Positions 6,726 through 12,845 of a stretch of 12,845 nucleotides of DNA are shown here, one piece after another. Both the position numbers and the translations under genes were made by a program. Origin of the DNA: Prevotellaceae bacterium. Lineage in GTDB: Bacteria > Bacteroidota > Bacteroidia > Bacteroidales > Bacteroidaceae. The notes beneath the pieces were generated by a model. It saw nothing but the letters and a program-made list of their open reading frames with translations. It was not told the origin of the DNA and ran no database searches. The DNA lies in the NCBI GenBank assembly GCA_022508685.1, contig JAFLUS010000023.1, positions 1-12,845 of the forward strand, given 5' to 3'. Every line of letters starts with the position of its first letter. Positions within the stretch are counted from its first letter, which is position 1.

Positions 6726-8483
6726 ATGATGCAAAAATATATATTTTTCCTTTTGTCGTCTATTGTGCTCTTCAGCACTTCGTGCACTTCCGATGATGAA
6801 TGGGTGATGCCGGAACGCCCCTTGTCTTCGCCGTTGGTCATCAATGCACATATTGCAGGTTCGGCAGCCACACGCGTTGTCGTCAATCCGAAAAAAAAAG
6901 CAGACGAATGGTCGTATATCGATTTTACGGAAGATGATGTCATGGGCTTCTTCGCGTCCGGAGGAAAGTTCACAGAAGGAACATACGGACAAGCACCATT
7001 TATTAACCAACCATTGGTCTATACAGGAGGTGTCGGCGGAGAAAATTTCCGTGACCCCGACAATACCGATTTCAGTCCCTCGCACATGAATGGGAATGAA
7101 ATATACATGTATTTCCCCTATGCGCCTTCTATCACTGACGCGAATGGATTTACTCTTCGGACAGATAAAGGCACAGGTGGTGAAACACTTGACACACTCA
7201 GGTGTGTAGACTTTCTTTCCACTAATCATCTTGATATATTGAGCGAAGGCGTTTCGTCTTCGGCGGCTTTGTATGGAGAATTCTATCATACGTTTGCAGA
7301 ACTGATTATCATGCGTGGAGAAGGCTTTGATAATCCTCCCGCATCGCTCGGAACGGATAGGTGGAAAATCAGAGCCGTTCTGAATACGCCGGTTACCGGT
7401 ATCCGGACTGCGCTTGCCGAAGATGGAGAGTCGTGGAAATGTACTCCGGAACTCGTATGGGACTCTATTAAGGTTGTCGACAGATTGGAGGCATCCACTT
7501 GGGAAGCATGGCATGGCGGCAATTATTCTAAGACACAACAAGACACAATAGGTCAGAGTGCTTGGTATGTCATCGTGCCGACATTGGGCTGCAAGGCGGC
7601 TCAAGGAGCGCAAAGAGAGGGCGAGCGAACAATTGTGCAATATATCGAACTCTATGACAATGACGGAAACCTGCAACGAGTGTCGACGCTTCTGTTGAGC
7701 AATGGAAATTCAAAATATGTAGACGGCGGTTGGCGCTATCCGATGGAAATCTCTCTCAAGGAACTCGTGCCGACAGCCTATCCGTGTGAAATCGTTCCAT
7801 GGGTGGACGAAGTTGACCTTACCGACGAACGAAGCCGAGGCATCAATAACGCACAGGAATTCGAAAGATGGGTGCAAGCCTACAATCTTTATCTTCGAGA
7901 GCCTACTGAAGAGCATAGCAATGCGCTGCTCCAATTTGGAGATTTATATATCAAATCTGATGAAACAAAATATTGGCATTTCTATGTATTGAAAGACCTT
8001 GACTTGTCGGGATTTTCAGATACCCCGATAGTGCCTGTGTTGAGAGATATCTTCGATGGCCAAAGCACCATATATGCCAACGGAGGACACGGAAATAACA
8101 CCATTTCCGGATTGTCTACGACATTATTCGGAACCATAGAGGGAGAGAATGCAAAAGTTCAGAATTTCAATATAAAGAAGCCCAAAGTCAATTACGGAGA
8201 CAGCAACACCGACCCTGTCGGCATACTCGCTAACACGATTTCAGGCGGCGGGGCAGTGGAGCATTGCAACATACAGGACGGAACGCTTTACAGTCCGAAT
8301 GCTGCAGCCGGAATGATTGCGGGAAAGGTGGAGCAGGGCTCTGTGAAGAACTGTACGGTTTCCGGTTTTCTTGTCTCTTCTTCGACACACGATGGTGTAA
8401 TCGGAGAGAAAGGCAGTTATTATGCGGAAGAAAACAATGATGCGAGCAACGTCACTACGACGTCTGTGGAGCAAGAACCTTAA
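6726..8483 (+). CDS. Fimbrillin-like lipoprotein with C-terminal beta-helix-like region (tip adhesin candidate)
   Basis: Predicted surface lipoprotein of 585 residues. Two ATGs stand side by side (6726 and 6729); either gives the same signal peptide, ending in FSTSC (Cys20) and followed by TSDDE. First strand LVINAHIAG, then AATR (Arg50), the candidate cleavage point, followed here by Val rather than Ala. Fimbrillin core strand YGEFYHTFAELIIMRGE from 183; domain end CEIVPWVDEVDL from 354. The linker INNAQEFERWVQAYNLYL (373-390) resembles those of its neighbours. Then comes a parallel-beta-like region: VLKDLDLSGF, FDG (443-445), TISGLSTTLFGTIEG, and two coils, VGILANTISGGGAVEHCNI (from 498) and AAGMIAGKVEQGSVKNCTV (from 527). 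This layout suggests a binding head. Codons 56-58 are a run of nine A bases that could slip. The next start is 10 nt beyond the stop. Confidence 0.78.
   Translation: MMQKYIFFLLSSIVLFSTSCTSDDEWVMPERPLSSPLVINAHIAGSAATRVVVNPKKKADEWSYIDFTEDDVMGFFASGGKFTEGTYGQAPFINQPLVYTGGVGGENFRDPDNTDFSPSHMNGNEIYMYFPYAPSITDANGFTLRTDKGTGGETLDTLRCVDFLSTNHLDILSEGVSSSAALYGEFYHTFAELIIMRGEGFDNPPASLGTDRWKIRAVLNTPVTGIRTALAEDGESWKCTPELVWDSIKVVDRLEASTWEAWHGGNYSKTQQDTIGQSAWYVIVPTLGCKAAQGAQREGERTIVQYIELYDNDGNLQRVSTLLLSNGNSKYVDGGWRYPMEISLKELVPTAYPCEIVPWVDEVDLTDERSRGINNAQEFERWVQAYNLYLREPTEEHSNALLQFGDLYIKSDETKYWHFYVLKDLDLSGFSDTPIVPVLRDIFDGQSTIYANGGHGNNTISGLSTTLFGTIEGENAKVQNFNIKKPKVNYGDSNTDPVGILANTISGGGAVEHCNIQDGTLYSPNAAAGMIAGKVEQGSVKNCTVSGFLVSSSTHDGVIGEKGSYYAEENNDASNVTTTSVEQEP
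6891..6899 (+). repeat. A9 homopolymer inside a tip-adhesin candidate gene
   Basis: Nine consecutive A bases encode Lys56-Lys58, six residues after the candidate cleavage Arg50. It is the longest A-run I noticed in the window. Losing one A would shift reading to a frame that ends at TGA/TAA-type stop 7087-7089. Gaining one A would stop at 6935-6937. Slippage is possible but not shown. Confidence 0.85.
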
Positions 8484-8493
8484 ACTTTCAGAC

Positions 8494-10845
8494 ATGATAC
8501 AAAAGTACAGATATTTATTGCTTTTCGTTCTGTTTCCTGTTTTGGTAGGATGTGCAGACGACATGGGCTTATCTGAAGCAGATTCCGTGCACAATGGAGA
8601 ACTGCCCGTCGAATTTCATTTCGAATGGCCCGGAATGACGGATACGAGAGCATTCGACGATGTCAATGTCAAAACAAAGTTTGGCAATGATGACGTCATT
8701 CATATTGTTGGTACGTTCAAGACAAGTGCGTTGCAGGAAGACGGAACTTATAAGGAAGGCACCGTTTCACGATACGGCGCATTGAAATATGATGCTACCA
8801 ATAGAAAATGGAATGCAGTGGCGGGTAGCACGCTCACTTGGCCCTCCATTTCTACTGAAGGTAAGTTCTATGCCTATTACGAAAGCACGTCAAGTGGATT
8901 GTTTACCCAATATGACACTCCTATAGAAATCAATCTTTCGGAGGTGACGCCACAGACCGACCCTCTGATGGCTCCGGAAACGTCCGACATGCCGTATGGA
9001 CATGCTGTACATCTTCGGTTCGAACATCTTTGCACCTACTTGTCTCTTGTCGACCTCGAGCCAATGGTTGCTTCTCAATATTTCTTCACGACTCCCGACT
9101 ATAAAATAGGAAGTAAGGACGCACCAAAGGACTTCCATAATGGTTATCGACTCTCTTTGGTCAACAATGCGCCGGAGTCCGAAGTTCCACAGCCGGCACT
9201 GAAATTTGAATTTGTTCAAATTCCGGACGAAACCTATGAAGGACTGATATATATAGCGGGTAATGCCACGACCATACAGCATTCCGACGATGACGAAGAA
9301 GTCAAGGCAACAAAGGTCGGCTATTTCCTTGAACCGGGACTTTACAATAAATTTCAGTTGAGTTATTCTTCCATCGCCCCCAAAACGTATAATTATCTTA
9401 CCTATGATTATGAAAGTATCCCGCCACAGATGGGAGGAATAGACAAACAAAACACCCCGCCCGATTTGGCTGCAGGTCATACCTATGTATTGACCGTGAC
9501 GAAATCGCCGGGTGTCACCATTGAGTCTCCTCCTTCGGGAGAAGGTTGGGATGAAACGGACGTATCATACGATGTGGAAGTGGATGAATTCCTGAAATCC
9601 ATACGCGAAGGAAGGGAATATCGGAATAAAAGTGACATACTGATACTTGAAGCCGTGCCCGGAGGCACGCGGTTGCTTCATAATGTCGATTTCCACGGAG
9701 AGAATTATGAAGATTTTCAGCAACTTGGCTTCCTCCCTGATGTGTTGGGCGGTAGGACTTTTGACGGAAACTATCATTATATTATGAACCTTGGCTGTTC
9801 TCTCTTCCGCAACAACTACGGCACCATACAGAATTTGGGGCTGAAAAATGCCGTCATCAATACGACATCCATAGAATATACGTATGGAGAAGAAGAAGAC
9901 AATACCCAAGACAAAAGCCGTCACGGAGCCCTTTGCATGTGGAACCGCTCCGATGGCATCATCAGCAATGTCAGACTGGAAAATGTCGATATGACCGTTT
10001 CTGTGCAATATAATAACGACGATGCCGACGGCAGCGAGGTGCACAACATCGGAGCCGTAGTGGGTTCAAATACCGGAAGCATCTCGGAATTATATTTAAG
10101 CGGACGCTTCAACCTCACGGTAGAAGGAGCGGATGTACAGAACGCCGAGGTGCTTATAGGTGGTCTGATGGGGCAAAATGCGGGTTCCGGAACAATCAGC
10201 AATGTCTCCCTCCTCAAGGATGATTTTCAGATGCAGATAATGAACAAGTGCAGCAGTGCCTTGGGACTTTATGCCGTAGGAGGAATAGCCGGTAAATCCT
10301 CTGGAATGATGAGTGGAATTATCATGACAGATGTGTTTATTGATTGCAGAGAAAGTACAGGACTTGTGTCTTATCTCGGCGGTATGGCAGGTCAATTGGA
10401 AGTGACCGGCGCATCCTCCGTCGGATATATGAATGACTGCATCTTGAGCGGCTCTGTACAGGCAGGTAAAACCATTGCTGACGAGAAAATTCCCGGACAG
10501 GCCTACACAGGCGGCATGGCGGGGTACGACAACAATGTGCCCGTCACAGATTGTCGGGCGTCAGTGTCCGTCATCGGTTCACAGGCAGTCAGCAGTCGGG
10601 TGACGTATGGTACAGGAGGCGCTTTCGGTCGGATATTCAATTCGTCGACTTTTGAAAATCTCATCACCTATGGCGCACGATTGGTTGCTCCCACCGGCAC
10701 ACCCGAATCCGATGCAAATCATATAGGCAACTTTGCGGGAATTGCACCTGAAGGGCAGTCTTGGGAAAAGGATTATGCCGACAAGAACATCATCTTCCAT
10801 TCCTTCGCCGGTCTTGAGGAAATAGGCGCATTCCTTTCAAATTAG
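8494..10845 (+). CDS. Fimbrillin-like lipoprotein with seven GLUG-like coils (large tip adhesin candidate)
   Basis: Largest protein here, 783 residues, predicted to be a surface lipoprotein with an N-terminal fimbrillin module and a long C-terminal beta-helix. The frame is open upstream to 8422, but the ATG at 8494 directly precedes a clean signal peptide ending in VLVGC (Cys20), then ADDMG. First strand PVEFHFEWPG, then TDTRAF with the candidate cleavage Arg at 52. Core strand VHLRFEHLCTYLSLV from 172. Linker DVSYDVEVDEFLKSIREG (356-373). Then FDGNYHYIMNL (423-433) and CSLFRNNYGTIQNLGLKNA, which look like the first turns of a GLUG-type helix. Seven coils follow, starting with a G-G-hydrophobic-x-G pattern (residues 519-749), and a short C-terminal cap ends in LEEIGAFLSN. 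There is no fimbrial C-terminal donor strand. Beta-helix heads are common in adhesins; the ligand is unknown. It follows the previous gene by 10 nt. Confidence 0.8.
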   Translation: MIQKYRYLLLFVLFPVLVGCADDMGLSEADSVHNGELPVEFHFEWPGMTDTRAFDDVNVKTKFGNDDVIHIVGTFKTSALQEDGTYKEGTVSRYGALKYDATNRKWNAVAGSTLTWPSISTEGKFYAYYESTSSGLFTQYDTPIEINLSEVTPQTDPLMAPETSDMPYGHAVHLRFEHLCTYLSLVDLEPMVASQYFFTTPDYKIGSKDAPKDFHNGYRLSLVNNAPESEVPQPALKFEFVQIPDETYEGLIYIAGNATTIQHSDDDEEVKATKVGYFLEPGLYNKFQLSYSSIAPKTYNYLTYDYESIPPQMGGIDKQNTPPDLAAGHTYVLTVTKSPGVTIESPPSGEGWDETDVSYDVEVDEFLKSIREGREYRNKSDILILEAVPGGTRLLHNVDFHGENYEDFQQLGFLPDVLGGRTFDGNYHYIMNLGCSLFRNNYGTIQNLGLKNAVINTTSIEYTYGEEEDNTQDKSRHGALCMWNRSDGIISNVRLENVDMTVSVQYNNDDADGSEVHNIGAVVGSNTGSISELYLSGRFNLTVEGADVQNAEVLIGGLMGQNAGSGTISNVSLLKDDFQMQIMNKCSSALGLYAVGGIAGKSSGMMSGIIMTDVFIDCRESTGLVSYLGGMAGQLEVTGASSVGYMNDCILSGSVQAGKTIADEKIPGQAYTGGMAGYDNNVPVTDCRASVSVIGSQAVSSRVTYGTGGAFGRIFNSSTFENLITYGARLVAPTGTPESDANHIGNFAGIAPEGQSWEKDYADKNIIFHSFAGLEEIGAFLSN
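10048..10749 (+). repeat. Seven GLUG-like protein repeats (residues 519-749 of the large adhesin)
   Basis: The repeats begin IGAVVG (519), IGGLMG (555), VGGIAG (595), LGGMAG (628), TGGMAG (672), TGGAFG (707) and IGNFAG (744). Spacings are 36, 40, 33, 44, 35 and 37 residues. Several are followed by a short turn and an 'I-S-N-V-x-L' or 'x-D-C-x-x-S' strand, as in the GLUG motif family. The DNA itself is not obviously repeated, so these are old, diverged protein repeats rather than a recent tandem duplication. Confidence 0.75.
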
Positions 10846-10873
10846 ATTAGACTTAATTGATTTCAAAGCAAAC

Positions 10874-12613
10874 ATGAGACTCCGAATACGAACAAATCAT
10901 TCAAGAATAAGAACCCTGCTGCTTGGTGTCGCAGTGGTTGTCGGCACTTGCCTTGTGGGCTGTACAGACGAACTTGCAGACTTCACCTCTTCTGCAAAGC
11001 CGTCTGGCGGTCTGAATTTTAAGGCATACATAGAAGAGGAAGGCACCCTGTCGACACGTGCGGAGGGTTTAGATTCAATATATGTGGCGTATGAGCCTTG
11101 GAATCAGGATTTCTATATCCAGTTGAATACAACCGATGACGCCGGAAAGGAAGTAGTGAAATATGGAGTCTATGAAGTGCCGTCGGCTTACGAAGGTCGG
11201 CTTGAACCCAAAGATGTTGCCAAGGCGTTGAATTGGAACAATCTGAAGAATGCACATACCTTCTATTCATGGACCATTCCATGGATGAAAACCGCTTCAG
11301 AAGACACGCCGTCCGACAATCCGTCTGCAGAGGATGAAGGCACTCAGTATTATTCACCCTCAGATAAGTCCGTTCCCGTCTATTTTTATAATTCGTCAGA
11401 GGAACATGGGTATGAGCAAAACCACAATAATGCGGTCTACGAAGGATTTATCGGAGCAAAATCAGAAGCATTCAGTTATGCGGAGCATGGCAAGTATGTA
11501 GAACTGACATTCCATCATCTTGTATCAAAAATCAAGATAGCCAGCCTGATTTTGATACAGACCGATGGTTCAGTCCAGAAGAACCTTCAGGCAGACATGA
11601 CATTTGTCGGCATGCCCGTACAGGCGACGTTCTATCCTCATCCGAAAGACGATGACGAGAGCGGTGCGCCAAAGGGATGGCGTCCGTATGTGGGTGCGCC
11701 TTATGAAGCATCTCCTGACACAGGCGTAACCTACTATATACACAACCGCCCGAATTTCCAAGATATATTCTATGTCTGCCCCGAAGTGAATTTTTCCAAG
11801 ATAGATTATCAGATAAAAATCAACACCAAAGGTTATGAGACCCTCCAGACCTACTATGGAACATTCGACGATGTAGTGTTTGAAAGGGAACCCGGTTGGG
11901 GTTATGACCGCGGCGAAGAGGATGAAAATGGTGAGATGACCGACGCGAAAATCCTCCATGCAGGCGAAGAAATGCTCCTCAACATCGTGCTCATCCCGGG
12001 AAAAGGCCCCGGCTTGAAGGTGATTATCAAAGATTGGAGCACCGAGCAGCCAAGAGAATCGGAATATCACCCTCATCAAGGATTTTATTCCGATGCCGAG
12101 TTGCAAGAACTGCTCGACCTGTTGTATGGTTTGGATAAGAATACCTACGACAACCCACCGGCCGAATTGGAACTTCTTTTTGAGATGTATGGTTACACGG
12201 GAGAAGACGGAAAAAAATATTTCCCTCTCTATGAAAACCTCACCCCGCGGAAAGGCAACTCGGTGAGCGGTATCTTCCCTATTCCGCCGGGATACATCAT
12301 AGACGGAATGGGGCATGTCGTCACCCTGAAGACAAACGAAGGCTCTTATTGGCCTAATGAAGGGCGTTCAAAATATTTCAACGTCGGCGGCTTGTGCCGT
12401 GACATATATTTTACGGACGAGAACGGCAACAATACCATTTATATAGACAGCGATGGCTATATTTGGGTGACAAACCCCGAAACCGGGCTGTTGGAACAAA
12501 CGAAGAACCAATTGCCTGCTGAAATGCCTCCGGGAAAAAGAGGGTTTGACATCAGTTGTACGACAGGTAGCATCCGCGAAACTGAATATTATAATGACCA
12601 GATAGTAGGATAA
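10874..12613 (+). CDS. Fimbrillin-like lipoprotein with C-terminal extension (tip candidate)
   Basis: Last gene of the operon, 579 residues, predicted surface lipoprotein. The ATG at 10874 begins a long basic n-region and a signal peptide ending in CLVGC (Cys30), followed by TDELAD. First strand GLNFKAYIEEEG, then TLSTRAEG with the candidate cleavage Arg at 62. Fimbrillin core strand YVELTFHHLVSKIKIASLIL from 208; domain end LKVIIKDWSTEQ, with Trp388. The linker GFYSDAELQELLDLLYGL (403-420) matches the preceding three genes. The extension of about 160 residues contains IIDGMGHVVTL (475-485) and NVGGLCRDIYF (503-513), which look like one or two beta-helix turns, then ENGNNTIYIDSDGYIWV and a Cys-containing tail. 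It lies 28 nt after the previous gene, with no terminator between, and 32 nt before the operon terminator. Function as an alternative tip is inferred. Confidence 0.78.
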   Translation: MRLRIRTNHSRIRTLLLGVAVVVGTCLVGCTDELADFTSSAKPSGGLNFKAYIEEEGTLSTRAEGLDSIYVAYEPWNQDFYIQLNTTDDAGKEVVKYGVYEVPSAYEGRLEPKDVAKALNWNNLKNAHTFYSWTIPWMKTASEDTPSDNPSAEDEGTQYYSPSDKSVPVYFYNSSEEHGYEQNHNNAVYEGFIGAKSEAFSYAEHGKYVELTFHHLVSKIKIASLILIQTDGSVQKNLQADMTFVGMPVQATFYPHPKDDDESGAPKGWRPYVGAPYEASPDTGVTYYIHNRPNFQDIFYVCPEVNFSKIDYQIKINTKGYETLQTYYGTFDDVVFEREPGWGYDRGEEDENGEMTDAKILHAGEEMLLNIVLIPGKGPGLKVIIKDWSTEQPRESEYHPHQGFYSDAELQELLDLLYGLDKNTYDNPPAELELLFEMYGYTGEDGKKYFPLYENLTPRKGNSVSGIFPIPPGYIIDGMGHVVTLKTNEGSYWPNEGRSKYFNVGGLCRDIYFTDENGNNTIYIDSDGYIWVTNPETGLLEQTKNQLPAEMPPGKRGFDISCTTGSIRETEYYNDQIVG

Positions 12614-12645
12614 AGACAAGCGTAGACAAAATCTGCAGCCGCTGC

Positions 12646-12687
12646 TAAAGTCCATTCGGAATTTCCGAATGGACTTTATAGTTTTTT
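12646..12687 (+). terminator. Intrinsic terminator of the fimbrial operon
   Basis: A 14-bp perfect stem (12646-12659 paired with 12665-12678) closes a 5-nt loop AATTT, whose outer A-T can add one more pair. Four nucleotides later comes a T6 run (12682-12687). It begins 33 nt after the stop of the last adhesin gene and is the only stem plus T-tract I found in the window, which supports reading the genes as one transcription unit. Confidence 0.9.
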
Positions 12688-12722
12688 ATTGTCCTTTATT
12701 TTCCTCACTCCCATCCCATTTT

Positions 12723-12743
12723 TAGTTGCGAAATTCGCAACTA
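12723..12743. repeat. 21-bp palindrome downstream of the operon
   Basis: TAGTTGCGAA and TTCGCAACTA are exact reverse complements around a single central A. With a one-base centre this is more like a binding site for a dimeric protein, or a small dispersed palindromic element, than a hairpin terminator; no T-tract follows on either strand. A smaller 5-bp hairpin, TGCCT-TATG-AGGCA, lies just beyond at 12746-12759. Confidence 0.8.
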
Positions 12744-12761
12744 TCTGCCTTATGAGGCATA

Positions 12762-12800
12762 TACACTATAAGTCGCTGATTGACAATTGCCTACACTATA
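12762..12800. repeat. 9-bp direct repeat, 30-bp period
   Basis: TACACTATA occurs at 12762-12770 and again at 12792-12800, a 30-bp period, or about three helical turns. It lies between the operon end and whatever gene begins beyond the window. It may be a regulator site for that next gene, or chance in A/T-rich DNA. No coding region is supported in 12614-12845. Confidence 0.5.
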
Positions 12801-12845
12801 TTCCACTTTTATGAAATTTGGAGTGCACTTCAGATGAATTTAGAG

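Noticed and set aside
6606..7676. Long open frame on the - strand (356 codons) spanning the junction of two adhesin genes
   Set aside because: It crosses the junction of two co-directional genes, has no recognisable domain, and has the composition of a shadow frame.
8422..8493. Upstream in-frame start for the large adhesin at 8422
   Set aside because: It would add 24 very basic residues before the signal peptide and overlap the previous gene. The ATG at 8494 fits the lipoprotein signal.
5276..12613. Recombination cassettes or recent tandem duplication among the four adhesin genes
   Set aside because: The shared modules are visible only at protein level; I see no long near-identical DNA stretches that would support ongoing cassette exchange.
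12811..12845. Possible gene starts at 12811 and 12834
   Set aside because: The first meets a stop after eight codons. The second has only four codons before the window ends, so neither can be supported.

Overview
The window holds most of a fimbrial (type V pilus) operon from a member of the Bacteroidales (Bacteroides / Prevotella / Muribaculaceae type; the genus cannot be fixed from this sequence). Evidence for the lineage: Mfa1-type and FimB/Mfa2-type pilin signatures, a run of fimbrillin-like lipoproteins with acidic residues just after the lipid-bearing cysteine, and gene starts without clear Shine-Dalgarno sequences. All eight genes lie on the + strand and cover nearly the whole window. 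There are no RNA genes, CRISPR arrays, transposases or phage genes.

Layout: (1) 1-1492, the Mfa1-family major (stalk) pilin, with its 5' end outside the window. (2) A 102-nt gap with a perfect 13-bp hairpin (1521-1552), the only sizeable gap before the minor genes. (3) 1601-2683, the FimB/Mfa2-family anchor. (4) 2686-4074 and 4071-5279, two minor fimbrial subunits. (5) 5276-6721, 6726-8483, 8494-10845 and 10874-12613, four related lipoproteins. Each has a fimbrillin core, a short helical linker and a C-terminal extension of differing length. In the third, the extension carries seven GLUG-like coils that probably form a beta-helix. (6) 12646-12687, a strong intrinsic terminator, followed by about 150 nt of non-coding DNA with a 21-bp palindrome and a 9-bp direct repeat.

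How the genes may work together: in type V pili, subunits travel to the surface as lipoproteins. A protease cuts after an Arg near the N-terminus and removes one strand, and the C-terminal strand of the next subunit fills the groove. The stalk pilin and the anchor here share an almost identical C-terminal segment (ILQWR(V/I)V..SNY). The last four proteins keep an apparent T-R cleavage site, but their C-terminus is replaced by a folded extension. They can therefore accept a donor strand but not obviously give one, as expected of a tip. The operon thus reads as one stalk, one anchor, one or two adaptors and up to four alternative tip adhesins. The assignment of stalk and anchor is firm; the tip and adaptor roles are inference.
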